Source: Pseudomonadota bacterium
Lineage (GTDB): Bacteria; Pseudomonadota; Gammaproteobacteria; Pseudomonadales; Moraxellaceae
Assembly: GCA_021781515.1 (NCBI GenBank)
Contig: JAJXWR010000008.1
Location: 1-50,366, forward strand
Direction of reading: 5' to 3'
DNA length: 50,366 bases
The notes below the pieces were generated by a model, which was not told the origin of the DNA, searched no databases, and worked only from the letters and a program-made list of their open reading frames with translations. Within the stretch, counting starts at the first letter, position 1. Each line of letters starts with the position of its first letter. Both the position numbers and the translations under genes were made by a program. Below, piece after piece: positions 36,021-44,684 of this stretch.

Positions 36021-37881
36021 GAATTTTGTCCTCTTCTACCGCATCCACGGACCGGCCTTCCAGTATTTTCTGGATACCGGCATTCATTCTCCGTGCAGCA
36101 AACTCCTGACTCTGTACTTCCAACTGCTGCATGAGACGACCAATGCCCGACGATTCATCACGTTCCAGAGCCAGTTGCAGGGCTTGCATCATTTGCTGCA
36201 ATTGCCTGAACTGACTGGATTCCAGTAACCGTTCACCATCCTGCCGCAAAGCGGCGTCAAGTGCCAACAACAAACGTTGCGCTTCTACCCGGTGCTCCAG
36301 TTGTTGTCGCTCGGCCTTGTCCTGAGCGGCCCGTTCGTAGGCCGCCCGCAACATGGCAGTAATGGTTTCTTCACTCAAGCCATAAGAGGGCCTGACCTGA
36401 ATTTCATTACGTACCCCCGATTCCGGCTCATGCGCCGACACCGACAGCAGCCCATCGGCATCCACCTGAAAACAAACATTGATTTTCAGGGCACCGGCCA
36501 CTTTAGGCGGCAGATCACGTAATTCAAACCGTGCCAGCGAACGGCAGTCGCTGACCTTTTCCCGTTCACCTTGTACAACATGCAGCGCCAGAGCACGCTG
36601 TCCGTCTTTAAACGTCGTAAACTGCTGGCTCAGACTCGCCGGAATCGGTGTATTTCTTGGTATTATTTTCTCAACCAAGCCCCCCATCGTTTCCAGTCCC
36701 AACGACAACGGTAAAACATCCAGCAACAACATATCCACTTCCGGACGATTGCCCGCCAGTACATCCGCCTGCAAGGCCGCCCCCAGAGCCACCACGCAAT
36801 CGGGATCAATCTGCTGTAATAAGGGGCGACCAAACAAGGTTTTTAATTGTTGTCGCACCAGGGGGATGCGCGTTGATCCACCGACCAGTACCACTTCACG
36901 GATATCCTGAGGTGTTACCCCGGCATCACGCAACGCCCGGCGCACACAACGCAAACTACGTTCGACCCAGGGCATGGCGAGTTTTTCAAAGTCCGTACGG
37001 TGAATTACGCCACTCCAGCCTGAAAACTCAATGGCAACGGATTCTTCCTGACTCAGACGGTGTTTGATCTGCCTGGCAAACGTACGTAAAGCAAATATGG
37101 AACTGCTCTCTTCAGGATGCTGACCCGACTGCGCCTCTAACCAGTGCGCCAGTGCTAAATCAAGGTCATCGCCGCCCAAGGCGGTATCACCGGCGGTCGC
37201 CAATACCTCAAAAACACCGCGTTGCAAACGCAACACCGACACATCCAGGGTACCGCCCCCTAAGTCATAGACCAGATGCAGGCCTTCGGCCCCATAATCC
37301 AGACCATAAGCGACGGCAGCTGCCGTCGGTTCGCTCAGCAGCCGCAGTACCCGTATACCCGCCAGACGTGCCGCATCACGAGTGGCCTGGCGTTGTGCGT
37401 CATCAAAATAGGCAGGAACGGTAATCACCGCACCTACCAGTGCGTCACCACTGTGTTGTGTCGCCCGCTGTACCAGTGTACGCAGGATATGGGCCGACAA
37501 TTCCACCGGCGATACCCAGCCCTGACGGGTATGCAACACCACACTCCCCTCTTTGGCTCCCAGTGGCTGTAACCAGCGCCGTTCATCTTCAACATCAGAG
37601 AGGCTGCGCCCCATCAGACGTTTCACCGAAGTTACCAACTGCTCGGCCTCTTGCAACCCGGCTGTTAATGCCGGTTGACCGACCAGCACCTCGCCTTGCG
37701 GACTAAAGTAAACGGCGGAGGGTAACAAAGACGCTCCCTCTGCATCCGCCAACACCACGGGACGTCCGTCTTGCACCAGCGCCACCAGCGAATGGGTGGT
37801 CCCCAGATCAATGCCTATTGCCCATTTAGGCTGAGGTGCCGGGCGCTGCGATCCGGGCTCCGCAATTTGCAGCAGTGTCAT
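36013..37881 (-). CDS. hscA: Fe-S protein assembly chaperone HscA (Hsp70 type)
   Basis: HscA is the specialised Hsp70 that, with HscB, helps release clusters from IscU. The 622-residue protein has the actin-like ATPase domain (AIGIDLGTTHSLVALV; YDLGGGTLDVSVLRL; VVLVGGSTRIPLVRQQL) and a substrate-binding domain (LLLDVLPLSLGLETMGG). It lacks the EEVD-type tail of general DnaK. The start overlaps the hscB stop by 4 nt. Confidence 0.97.
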   Translation of the reverse strand: MTLLQIAEPGSQRPAPQPKWAIGIDLGTTHSLVALVQDGRPVVLADAEGASLLPSAVYFSPQGEVLVGQPALTAGLQEAEQLVTSVKRLMGRSLSDVEDERRWLQPLGAKEGSVVLHTRQGWVSPVELSAHILRTLVQRATQHSGDALVGAVITVPAYFDDAQRQATRDAARLAGIRVLRLLSEPTAAAVAYGLDYGAEGLHLVYDLGGGTLDVSVLRLQRGVFEVLATAGDTALGGDDLDLALAHWLEAQSGQHPEESSSIFALRTFARQIKHRLSQEESVAIEFSGWSGVIHRTDFEKLAMPWVERSLRCVRRALRDAGVTPQDIREVVLVGGSTRIPLVRQQLKTLFGRPLLQQIDPDCVVALGAALQADVLAGNRPEVDMLLLDVLPLSLGLETMGGLVEKIIPRNTPIPASLSQQFTTFKDGQRALALHVVQGEREKVSDCRSLARFELRDLPPKVAGALKINVCFQVDADGLLSVSAHEPESGVRNEIQVRPSYGLSEETITAMLRAAYERAAQDKAERQQLEHRVEAQRLLLALDAALRQDGERLLESSQFRQLQQMMQALQLALERDESSGIGRLMQQLEVQSQEFAARRMNAGIQKILEGRSVDAVEEDKIHD

Positions 37882-38396
37882 TGCTTCTCCTCATCCAGTC
37901 GCTCCAGCCGAGCCAGCGATTCCTCGCAGAGCCGTTGAAAAAACTGCATATATGCATGATACAATCGCGCCTCAGTCCATTCCTGACGTTGCAGTGCCGC
38001 AGCGAACTTTTCTCCTTCCTCTGCCAGACGTTGCAAGGTACTCTGCTGTATTTGCAGCAGCGCCGACTCACTGGCGGCCGCTTCCAGTTGTTCCCGCCAG
38101 TCAATCTGTTCCAGCAAAAATGCCGCCGCCAGCACCACGCCCGATGTCTCTACCTGCCCGGTATGAATTTCCAGCAAATGCCCGGCCCGCTCCACAGGTG
38201 AACGTAACACTTTCCAGCCCCGGTTAACCTCCGATGCCATCAGTAAGGTACGGTGTTGCTCCTCTGCCGGTTTGCCCACGTGCCGATCCGGATGATACTG
38301 ATTCTGCAACCGTTGATAGGCCTGACTCAATGCCGTCGCATCCACCTGATACGACTCAGGTAAACTGAATAAGTGAAAATAATTCAACATGAACAA
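37878..38396 (-). CDS. hscB: Fe-S cluster assembly co-chaperone HscB
   Basis: The 172-residue J-protein has the DnaJ signature HPD in LQNQYHPDRHVGKPAEEQH and a C-terminal helical bundle that binds IscU (EQIDWREQLEAAASESALLQ). It delivers IscU to HscA and stimulates ATP hydrolysis. The start MFMLNYFHLFSLPESYQVD is typical. It lies 5 nt after iscA. Confidence 0.95.
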   Translation of the reverse strand: MFMLNYFHLFSLPESYQVDATALSQAYQRLQNQYHPDRHVGKPAEEQHRTLLMASEVNRGWKVLRSPVERAGHLLEIHTGQVETSGVVLAAAFLLEQIDWREQLEAAASESALLQIQQSTLQRLAEEGEKFAAALQRQEWTEARLYHAYMQFFQRLCEESLARLERLDEEKQ

Positions 38397-38401
38397 CTGA
38401 C

Positions 38402-38728
38402 CTATACCGTAAAGCTTTCACCACACCCGCATTCGCCGGTTTTATTGGGGTTATTGAATTTGAACCCCGAGTTTAAACCTTCCTGAACAAAATCCAGTTC
38501 GGTGCCTTCCAGATAAACCAGGCTTTTCGGATCGACAATCACCTTCACCCCCTGAGACTCGAAAACATGGTCAACAGCCTCAGTATCATCAACAAATTCA
38601 AGTACATACGCCAATCCTGAACAACCACTGGTACGTACTCCCACTCGCACACCCTGACCCTTGCCCCGAGCTTTCAAAGAATGGGCGATATGCTGTGCGG
38701 CTGCTGCGGTTACCGTTACGCTCATCAT
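38402..38728 (-). CDS. iscA: Fe-S cluster assembly protein IscA
   Basis: The 108-residue A-type carrier has the three family cysteines: one in [14 protein letters not shown] and two in the C-terminal [11 protein letters not shown]. It passes clusters to 4Fe-4S targets such as IspG. The start is [16 protein letters not shown]; either of the first two Met codons could be used. It lies 12 nt after iscU. Confidence 0.96.
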   Translation of the reverse strand: MMSVTVTAAAAQHIAHSLKARGKGQGVRVGVRTSGCSGLAYVLEFVDDTEAVDHVFESQGVKVIVDPKSLVYLEGTELDFVQEGLNSGFKFNNPNKTGECGCGESFTV

Positions 38729-38740
38729 GACCCTCCGGAT

Positions 38741-39127
38741 TCAAGAAGCCTGCTGTTTTTGCCGATAATCGGCAATCGCCGCCTTGATTGCGTCTTCTGC
38801 CAGAACCGAACAGTGAATCTTCACCGGTGGCAACGCCAGTTCTTCAGCAATTTGCGTATTACGAATGGTCATTGCCTCCTCCAGCGATTTTCCCTTAACC
38901 CACTCCGTCACCAGCGAACTGGAAGCAATGGCAGAACCACACCCATAAGTTTTGAAACGGGCTTCTTCGATGATGCCCTCTTCACTGACCCGGATCTGCA
39001 AACGCATGACATCTCCACAGGCCGGTGCGCCGACCATACCCGTTCCCACCTGAGCATCATTTTGCGCCAGCGATCCTACATTCCTAGGATTTTCATAGTG
39101 ATCCAACACTTTTTCACTATAAGCCAT
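38741..39127 (-). CDS. iscU: Fe-S cluster scaffold IscU
   Basis: The ATG at 39127 gives MAYSEKVLDHYENPRNVGSL, the universal IscU start, and 128 residues. The three scaffold cysteines are visible in APACGDVMRLQI, YGCGSAIASSSLVTEW and IHCSVLAEDAIKAA, with the HscA-recognised LPPVK just before the last. The longer open frame upstream runs through the iscS end and is not used. It lies 38 nt after iscS. Confidence 0.97.
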   Translation of the reverse strand: MAYSEKVLDHYENPRNVGSLAQNDAQVGTGMVGAPACGDVMRLQIRVSEEGIIEEARFKTYGCGSAIASSSLVTEWVKGKSLEEAMTIRNTQIAEELALPPVKIHCSVLAEDAIKAAIADYRQKQQAS

Positions 39128-39165
39128 GACCGTTCTCCTGTAATTCACTACCGCTGCGGTAACGC

Positions 39166-40386
39166 CTAGTGTGCCGCCCAAGTCACCGACTTGAGATCCA
39201 CACCCTCTTTGTACATATCCCATAGTGGTGATAATTCACGCAGGCGCTCCACGGCATGCCTGACTTTGACTATCACCTGCGCAATATCGGCTTCAGTGGT
39301 AAAGCGCCCAAGACTGAAGCGTAGCGAACTGTGGGCCAGTTCATCCGGTAGCCCAATGGCACGCAGAACGTAGGAAGGCTCCAGGCTGGCGGAAGTACAG
39401 GCCGAACCGGAAGACACCGCCAGTTCCTTCAGTGCCATGATCAGCGATTCACCTTCTACATAATTGAAACTGACATTGAGCAGGCCGGCAATCCGCTGTT
39501 CCGCATGCCCATTGAGAGTGACCTGTTCCAGCGATTCCAGTCCCTGCCACAGTTGCTGACGCAACCCTAGCAGCCGCCGCTGCTCGGCCTGCATTTCCTC
39601 AGCCGCCAGACGAAAGGCCTCACCCATACCCACCAGTTGATGCGTCGGCAACGTTCCCGAACGCATCCCTCGTTCATGGCCGCCACCATGGATCTGTGCC
39701 TCAATACGCACTTTGGGTTTACGACGCACATAGAGTGCACCCACCCCCTTGGGCCCATAGGTCTTATGTGCCGAAAAACTCATGAGATCCACCGGCAACG
39801 TGCGCAGATCAATGTCCACCTTGCCGGTGGCCTGCGCTGCATCCACATGCAGCAGAACGCCACGCTCCCGGGTCAATGCCCCCACCGCTGCAATATCCGT
39901 CAGTGTGCCGATTTCATTATTAACCAGCATCAGCGACACCAGAATGGTCTCAGGTCGCAGCGCTTCAGCCACTGCCTCAGGATGAATCAATCCTGTTTCC
40001 GGCTCAGGTTCCAGCCAGGTTACTGCAAAACCTTCGCGCTCTAATTGCCTACAGGTATCCAGCACCGCCTTGTGCTCAATCCGGGAGGTAATAATATGCT
40101 TGCCCTTGTTCTGATAAAAGTGGGCAGCCCCTTTAATGGCCAGATTATCCGCTTCGGTAGCACCCGACGTCCAGACAATTTCCCGTGGATCTGCATGCAC
40201 CAGTGCCGCCACCTGATCACGCGCAATTTCGACCGCTTCCTCCGCTTTCCAGCCGAACACATGTGACCTAGAGGCCGGATTACCAAAATTACCGGACATC
40301 GTCAGGCACTGCAGCATTTTTTCTGCCACCCGCGGATCCACCGGTGTCGTGGCCGCATAATCCAGATAAATGGGCAACATCGACAT
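39166..40386 (-). CDS. iscS: Cysteine desulfurase IscS
   Basis: IscS releases sulfur from cysteine with PLP and supplies it to IscU and tRNA thiolation. The 406-residue protein has the PLP lysine in [17 protein letters not shown] and the mobile catalytic Cys in [17 protein letters not shown]. The start [20 protein letters not shown] and the end [19 protein letters not shown] are typical of proteobacterial IscS. cysE, which makes the cysteine precursor O-acetylserine, is encoded just upstream of iscR. Confidence 0.98.
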   Translation of the reverse strand: MSMLPIYLDYAATTPVDPRVAEKMLQCLTMSGNFGNPASRSHVFGWKAEEAVEIARDQVAALVHADPREIVWTSGATEADNLAIKGAAHFYQNKGKHIITSRIEHKAVLDTCRQLEREGFAVTWLEPEPETGLIHPEAVAEALRPETILVSLMLVNNEIGTLTDIAAVGALTRERGVLLHVDAAQATGKVDIDLRTLPVDLMSFSAHKTYGPKGVGALYVRRKPKVRIEAQIHGGGHERGMRSGTLPTHQLVGMGEAFRLAAEEMQAEQRRLLGLRQQLWQGLESLEQVTLNGHAEQRIAGLLNVSFNYVEGESLIMALKELAVSSGSACTSASLEPSYVLRAIGLPDELAHSSLRFSLGRFTTEADIAQVIVKVRHAVERLRELSPLWDMYKEGVDLKSVTWAAH

Positions 40387-40457
40387 ATTACTCTCCAGAA
40401 AAATTACGCTTATTGCCTGCTCACTACCCGCTAATGAAGCATTAGATGATCAGCACG

Positions 40458-40976
40458 TCATGCCTGCACTAGATTAAGACGAGCACCTGATTCCACAGCC
40501 GTCTGCTCTGGCAAGATTATGTCTGCAACACCACCTTCTACTCGCTGCGCCTGTCTTTCAGCAACCGCCTGCACCTCACGGTTGTTCATCAAATGTTGCA
40601 GACTAATGGCCGAAAGAAACCCGTGAATCTGCGCACTCAGATCAGACCATAATTCATGCGTCAGACAGGTCAACCCCTCCTGACAGTCTCCCTGCCCGCC
40701 ACAACGGGTTGCATCCACTGATTCATTAACAGCATCAATAATCTGAGCAATAAAAATATCGGCAGAGGGACGACTCAGCAAATAGCCTCCTCCCGGCCCG
40801 CGCACACTGCTTACCAGATCACTGCGCCGCAGCCTGGCAAATAATTGTTCCAGATAGGATACAGAAATCGACTGACGTCTGGAAATATCACCCAGACTCA
40901 CCGGCCCCGTTTGACTGTACAACGCCAGATCCAGCATTGCGGTTACGGCATAACGCCCCTTGGTCGTTAAACGCAT
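40458..40976 (-). CDS. iscR: Fe-S sensing transcription regulator IscR
   Basis: The 172-residue Rrf2-family regulator has an N-terminal winged helix ([40 protein letters not shown]) and the cluster-binding cysteines in [20 protein letters not shown], spaced five residues apart. With a bound 2Fe-2S cluster it represses the isc operon. It heads the operon, 71 nt before iscS. A type 1 IscR box lies upstream of its start at 41020-41044. Confidence 0.97.
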   Translation of the reverse strand: MRLTTKGRYAVTAMLDLALYSQTGPVSLGDISRRQSISVSYLEQLFARLRRSDLVSSVRGPGGGYLLSRPSADIFIAQIIDAVNESVDATRCGGQGDCQEGLTCLTHELWSDLSAQIHGFLSAISLQHLMNNREVQAVAERQAQRVEGGVADIILPEQTAVESGARLNLVQA

Positions 40977-41019
40977 TTTACACCACCCATCACGTCACCT
41001 TATTTCAGGATATTTTTGC

Positions 41020-41044
41020 ATAACCAAGTAAATTAGTCAAGTTT
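41020..41044 (-). promoter_or_regulatory. Type 1 IscR-binding site, overlapping the cysE stop
   Basis: Read on the minus strand from 41044, the sequence starts AAACTTGACTAATTTACTTG and ends GTTAT. It matches the type 1 IscR consensus closely in the left half (CTTGACTAATTTA) and partly in the right half (ACTTGGTTAT). TTGACT inside it can serve as the -35 of the iscR promoter, so bound IscR would block polymerase. The cysE stop codon (41035-41033) is inside the site, so the operator is built on the end of a gene. Confidence 0.7.
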
Positions 41045-41824
41045 AGAATCAGGGGGAATTTCTTCAACAATCACCCCAAAATCTTCCGCTTTCAGCGCCG
41101 GTGTCTCAGCGTCCTTAAAACTGCTGGTCAATTCATGCAATGCCTTGCACATCCCATTCATCCGCCGATCAGTGGCCTGCATATGATCCAGTAACGCCCG
41201 AATCGCCACCAGTACCGGATCCGGCCCATCGTCCCGACTAGTGCCATACGCATCAAATCCCATACGCCGGGCAATATCTTTTTTGGCTTCTTCATGCGGA
41301 TCAATGCCTTTGGCCACAATCCGGGCCGGATTCCCCACCATCGTCGCCCCTGCAGGAACTGCCCGGGTCACCACTGAATTAGAACCGATTCTGGCGCCCG
41401 CCCCCACGACAATCGGTCCAAGAATTTTTGCACCCGCACCCACCACCACGCCATTTTCCAGTGTCGGATGACGCTTGCCCTTATACCAGCTCGTTCCTCC
41501 CAGGGTAACACCATGATATAACGTCACATCATCAGCAATCTCGGCGGTTTCACCAATAACCACCCCCATACCGTGATCAATAAAAAAACGCCGTCCAATC
41601 TGCGCCCCGGGATGAATTTCAATCCCCGTCAAAAAACGGGAGACCGTGGACATCCAGCGCGCCAGACCAAACCATTGCGCCAACCAAAGCCGGTGCGCCA
41701 GACGATGCAGAATCAACGCATGAATCCCCGGATAGGTCAGCACAATTTCCCACGTCGTCCGCGCCGCCGGATCCCGAGCAAACACCGAACGGATATCCTC
41801 ACGCAATTCATTCCAGAAACTCAT
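41033..41824 (-). CDS. cysE: Serine O-acetyltransferase
   Basis: CysE makes O-acetylserine from serine and acetyl-CoA, the first step to cysteine. The ATG at 41824 gives [20 protein letters not shown] and 263 residues, the short form often found next to iscR; the open frame extends 14 codons further but without support. The left-handed beta-helix with hexapeptide repeats is clear ([40 protein letters not shown]), including the catalytic Asp and His. It follows trmJ on the same strand and probably feeds cysteine for IscS. Confidence 0.95.
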   Translation of the reverse strand: MSFWNELREDIRSVFARDPAARTTWEIVLTYPGIHALILHRLAHRLWLAQWFGLARWMSTVSRFLTGIEIHPGAQIGRRFFIDHGMGVVIGETAEIADDVTLYHGVTLGGTSWYKGKRHPTLENGVVVGAGAKILGPIVVGAGARIGSNSVVTRAVPAGATMVGNPARIVAKGIDPHEEAKKDIARRMGFDAYGTSRDDGPDPVLVAIRALLDHMQATDRRMNGMCKALHELTSSFKDAETPALKAEDFGVIVEEIPPDSKLD

Positions 41825-41886
41825 GACACAAAGCACCCCAATCAACCATACCAGCCACACCGCCACTCTTCAGTTATCAGTATTGC

Positions 41887-42660
41887 TCAAGGATTCTCCT
41901 CCCGGTGCGCCAAGGATTGCAGTATATCTTTAAAGAATCCACGCAAGAGATTATATTCCAGACGGTCCATACGCATCCGTTGAAACAGCCGACGTACCCG
42001 GGTCACCACCTGCCGGGGATTGGCAACATCAAGAAAACCAACCGCCGTCATGGCCTGCTCCAAATGTTCATAGAAACCCGGCATCGCCTCATGGGGCACC
42101 AATTCCTCATCCCATACCGTCTCCGGCCATGGCATGAACACCGGACAGCCCCCGACCGCCGCCATTCCTCCTGCCTGTAGATAAGCCATACGCAACTCAT
42201 AACAGACCACCTGCATGGCCGCCGCCACATTCAATACGCCGTAATCCGGATTCGTTGGGATTTCCAGATGCACATGACATTGATGCAACTCTTCATTGGT
42301 CAGCCCCCGATCCTCTCGACCAAACACCACCGCCACTTCGTGCTGCGCTGCCTCCTGCACCAGCATCTCCCCGCCGTGACGCGCATTCACCCGAGGCCAG
42401 GGAATATGCCGCTGCCGGGCACTGGTACCTACAACCAGATGGACACCGGCCAATGCGGAGCCCAGATCAGGAACTACCTGAGCAGATTCCAGTAAATCCG
42501 CTGCTCCTGAAGCCAGCGCCGTCGCCTCTGCATGGGGAAATAACAAAGGTTGCACCAGCACCAGCCGGGACAACCCCATCGTTTTCATGGCACGTGCCGC
42601 CGAACCTATATTTCCCGGGTGCGTTGTATGCACCATAACAATTCGAATCCGGTCTAACAT
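41887..42660 (-). CDS. trmJ: tRNA (cytidine/uridine-2'-O-)-methyltransferase TrmJ
   Basis: TrmJ methylates the ribose of nucleotide 32 in several tRNAs. The 257-residue SPOUT protein has the family start IRIVMVHTTHPGNIGSAARA and the knotted SAM-binding motifs (VVFGREDRGLTNEEL; IPTNPDYGVLNVAAAMQVVC). It lies 62 nt before cysE, as in many gammaproteobacteria. Upstream (right) the core cluster ends and an accessory stretch begins. Confidence 0.95.
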   Translation of the reverse strand: MLDRIRIVMVHTTHPGNIGSAARAMKTMGLSRLVLVQPLLFPHAEATALASGAADLLESAQVVPDLGSALAGVHLVVGTSARQRHIPWPRVNARHGGEMLVQEAAQHEVAVVFGREDRGLTNEELHQCHVHLEIPTNPDYGVLNVAAAMQVVCYELRMAYLQAGGMAAVGGCPVFMPWPETVWDEELVPHEAMPGFYEHLEQAMTAVGFLDVANPRQVVTRVRRLFQRMRMDRLEYNLLRGFFKDILQSLAHREENP

Positions 42661-42748
42661 AACATCCCGATCATTTATTACCTACACAGTGCATATCCAG
42701 AAGCTCAGCCTCTTTTTACCCACCACAATACTGCACGCTGAAATACCC

Positions 42749-43024
42749 CTATACTACACTACGTTGGCCTCGTTTGCGGATACTTAAGTGGCATCCACAG
42801 GGTAAATTTGTTCTATCACTCAGCGCCACCTGCACAATAAACCCCACCACTAAACCTCCCCCATGCCTAAAGGCATAGGTTCTAAGAGCGAATCTGTTGG
42901 GGAATCCTGACTCTCGTCTTTCGACTACAGCATCCCGACCATGATCAGCAGCAAGCCCTCTTTTACAAACGACCTGCTCTAACAGTGCTGCCACCGTGAT
43001 TTTGACTGAAGGCTCAATCTTCAC
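42749..43024 (-). mobile_element. IS200/IS605-type relic: TnpB C-terminal fragment and end hairpin
   Basis: On the minus strand a frame from 43024 reads like a TnpB tail (KIEPSVKITVAALLEQVVCK; GLAADHGRDAVVERRESGF; FALRTYAFRHGGG). Directly after it lies the hairpin ATGCCT-AA-AGGCAT (42863-42876) with flanking G/C-rich arms, the right-end structure typical of these elements and the scaffold part of their guide RNA. The 5' part of tnpB is missing, so the element is dead. A IS5 relic adjoins it on the right. Confidence 0.5.
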
Positions 43025-43025
43025 A

Positions 43026-43136
43026 GGTTCGGAATTTTCGCCGTATTGCTACTCGGTGAGAAAAAAGCAAAAAATTTCCTGGCAATACTGAACTTTGTAG
43101 CAGTTATGCCTAGGTTACGGAGACTGATGGGCTAAA
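43026..43136 (+). mobile_element. Second IS5-family transposase relic (extreme 3' end)
   Basis: RNFRRIATR is read in one frame up to about 43056, then EKKAKNFLAILNFVAVMPRL in another, ending at TAA (43134-43136). Together they match the last 35 residues of the IS5-type relic at 9710-10053, and the DNA stays similar for about 25 bases past the stop. A small deletion between the two frames shows decay. Confidence 0.65.
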
Positions 43137-43215
43137 TATCAACAGCGTCTGGTACGCAGACACCGAACTGCGTAAGAAACGCAACAGGATAGTCGATACC
43201 CTGATTAGGAGAGGA

Positions 43216-43368
43216 TCATTGGTTACCCGGAGAGTGCGTTTTAAGCCAGTCCTTTAATGCTGCCTGCTCAACAGCATGAAACGTCTGTCCACCGACCCGA
43301 TTCGCCTCAAAGAAATCAGCAAGCTGCTGGTTTAAATCAGTGGATAAATGAGGTAATTAAACTGCCAT
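43216..43368 (-). pseudogene. Small gene with a nonsense codon near its start
   Basis: From an ATG at 43368 the frame reads MAV, a TAA, then LPHLSTDLNQQLADFFEANR, VGGQTFHAVEQAALKDWLKT and a short end before a TGA at 43218-43216. The text after the TAA is clearly protein-like and amphipathic, and a single C-to-T change in a CAA codon would explain the stop. The intact protein would have 50 residues. Its family is unknown; the size and helical pattern would suit an antitoxin or small regulator. It may also be the end of a longer lost gene. Confidence 0.35.
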
Positions 43369-43397
43369 GAGCGAATCGGTTTCTAAACCGAACAACA

Positions 43398-43424
43398 ATG
43401 GCGGGAATACGATACTCCCGCCAT
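43398..43424 (-). terminator. Hairpin downstream of the TRL-like lipoprotein gene
   Basis: ATGGCGGGA (43398-43406) and TCCCGCCAT (43416-43424) form a perfect 9-bp stem with a 9-nt loop. On the minus strand it is followed by TGTTGTTC, a weak T-rich run. It lies about 100 nt after the stop of the lipoprotein gene and is a plausible terminator for it. Confidence 0.6.
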
Positions 43425-43460
43425 CACATCAAAACATTCTACGGAACAATCTACCTACGG

Positions 43461-43497
43461 AACAATGCAACTAAACAATGCAACTAAACAATGCAAC
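43461..43497. repeat. Short tandem repeat, unit of 13 bp, almost three copies
   Basis: AACAATGCAACTA occurs at 43461-43473 and 43474-43486, followed by 11 bases of a third copy. Just upstream, CTACGGAACAAT is also duplicated. The array lies in the 3' untranslated part of the lipoprotein gene and may reflect slippage. Confidence 0.8.
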
Positions 43498-43525
43498 AGA
43501 TGCACTTATTACCGTCACGTTCTGA

Positions 43526-43843
43526 TTATTCGCCACAGACTATAGTGGTTGTCTGTCCATAAAGCCCCAGAATGCTGGTATAGGAAGTATCGACACTTCC
43601 CACTTTAGTAATTCCACCAGCACGCTTCGCAGCATCAATACTTGAATCGCCCTGGGCAACCAGACCCAGAATATTCATTTCAGTGGATTCCCCTTTTTTA
43701 TTGCAGGCAGTCGCATTGTCGCGCACCGCCAACGGTATTGTATGCTGTGAGTATAAAAAACCACCCTGGTAAGGCATGTAAGAACAACCCGACAAAGAAG
43801 CAGCCACCATTGCCGATAAAGCTAACGAAATTTTTAAACGCAT
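43526..43843 (-). CDS. TRL-like family lipoprotein
   Basis: The 105-residue product has a signal peptide with lipobox LSGC near residue 20. The mature part fits the TRL-like family: GGFLYSQHTIPLAVRDNATA, then ILGLVAQGDSSIDAAKRAGG, KVGSVDTSYTSILGLYGQTT. Family members are small envelope lipoproteins of unknown role, often found near tRNA genes or mobile DNA. It has a good promoter and a terminator-like hairpin of its own, so it is a one-gene unit. Confidence 0.78.
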   Translation of the reverse strand: MRLKISLALSAMVAASLSGCSYMPYQGGFLYSQHTIPLAVRDNATACNKKGESTEMNILGLVAQGDSSIDAAKRAGGITKVGSVDTSYTSILGLYGQTTTIVCGE

Positions 43844-43868
43844 GAAGTCAATTCCTGAAAAATACCAG

Positions 43869-43897
43869 ATAATATAATGTGTTTTATCACACTACAA
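43869..43897 (-). promoter_or_regulatory. Promoter of the TRL-like lipoprotein gene
   Basis: On the minus strand TTGTAG (43897-43892) and TATTAT (43874-43869) are 17 nt apart, 26 nt before the gene. Between them lies TGTGATAAAACACA, partly symmetric, which resembles a CRP half-site pair but with too short a spacer. Confidence 0.55.
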
Positions 43898-44077
43898 TTC
43901 CTTGGCTGACACGTCGATCAGCAACGGGAGTATAGTGCATATCCTGCACAAATGCACCTATTGCCCCAGGATTGTTGCCTCAATTCACTAAAACCTGTTT
44001 GATCTCAGCGAATTACCCGCTCGCCATACTGTGAAATTTTAGCAGTAACCGCCTGTATGCATCTATTCTTTCTATTT

Positions 44078-44105
44078 TTGCAACGTCTTCCACATGAACT
44101 ATACT
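44078..44105 (+). promoter_or_regulatory. Promoter of the DUF3015-DUF4105 pair
   Basis: TTGCAA (44078-44083) and TATACT (44100-44105) are 16 nt apart, placing the start near 44112 and a 34-nt leader before the DUF3015 gene, whose AGGA ribosome site lies seven bases before the ATG. Confidence 0.55.
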
Positions 44106-44145
44106 GGATGCGCTTCAAACAACCATTTAACTTCAGGATAACCTT

Positions 44146-44625
44146 ATGATCAAACTATTTGTAGCAGCAACCGTTTCGGCGGTTTTGGCGTTACCGGTAC
44201 TGGCGGATCAGGATACCGGTTGTGGAGCAGGTACTGCCTTATGGGCCGGCCAATCCGGCGTAGTCCCGAAGGTACTGGCCGTAACCACCAATGGAACCTT
44301 CGGTAATCAGACCTTTGGTATCACTACCGGCACCCTGGGATGTTCTCCGAACGGCACCATTACCTCTAAGGTACGCTTAACCGAGTTTACTGGTTCCAAT
44401 CTGGATCAACTGGCCTATGACATGTCAGTGGGTCAGGGCGAAACCTTAAACACCATGGCTGATCTACTGAAAATCCCAACCCCCCTTAAAGCCCATTTCT
44501 TTGCTGTTACCCAATCGCATTACCGGGATATTTTCCCCCAACCTCAACAAAATGCCGGCAATGTCGTACAAGTACTGGAAAACTTGTTGCGTCAGGATCA
44601 ACAACTGGCCCCTTACGCCAGTTGA
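44146..44625 (+). CDS. DUF3015 family exported protein
   Basis: The 159-residue product has a signal peptide (LFVAATVSAVLALPVLA) and the DUF3015 pattern: DTGCGAGTALWAGQSGVVPK, then SPNGTITSKVRLTEFTGSNL and the helical end HYRDIFPQPQQNAGNVVQVL. Two cysteines could form a disulfide (CGAG and LGCSPN). Function of the family is unknown; it is common in marine and environmental gammaproteobacteria, and often linked to DUF4105 genes, as here, where the DUF4105 gene starts 60 nt downstream. Confidence 0.85.
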   Translation: MIKLFVAATVSAVLALPVLADQDTGCGAGTALWAGQSGVVPKVLAVTTNGTFGNQTFGITTGTLGCSPNGTITSKVRLTEFTGSNLDQLAYDMSVGQGETLNTMADLLKIPTPLKAHFFAVTQSHYRDIFPQPQQNAGNVVQVLENLLRQDQQLAPYAS

Positions 44626-44649
44626 TACGGCGTCGCACCGATCGATCTT

Positions 44650-44681
44650 CCTCACACTCCACCTCAACGGTGGAGGTGAGG
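44650..44681 (+). promoter_or_regulatory. Hairpin covering the Shine-Dalgarno of the DUF4105 gene
   Basis: CCTCACACTCCACC (44650-44663) pairs with GGTGGAGGTGAGG (44669-44681) over 13 bp with one bulged A and a 5-nt loop. The right arm contains GGAGGTGA, the ribosome-binding site for the TTG start at 44685. Folded, it would block initiation; ribosomes finishing DUF3015 stop at 44625, 25 nt before it. It lacks a T run, so a translational switch is more likely than a terminator. Confidence 0.65.
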
Positions 44682-44684
44682 ATC

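Larger units (their letters stand above)
43137..43525. other. Gap with decayed small gene, terminator and short tandem repeats
   Basis: Apart from the listed elements (a small broken frame at 43216-43368, a hairpin at 43398-43424, and tandem repeats at 43461-43497) nothing else could be supported in this stretch. Confidence 0.5.

Noticed and set aside
43875-43891. CRP-like palindrome TGTGTTTTATCACA in the lipoprotein promoter
   Set aside because: The spacer between half-sites is two bases too short for CRP or FNR, and A/T-rich promoters often show such symmetry by chance.
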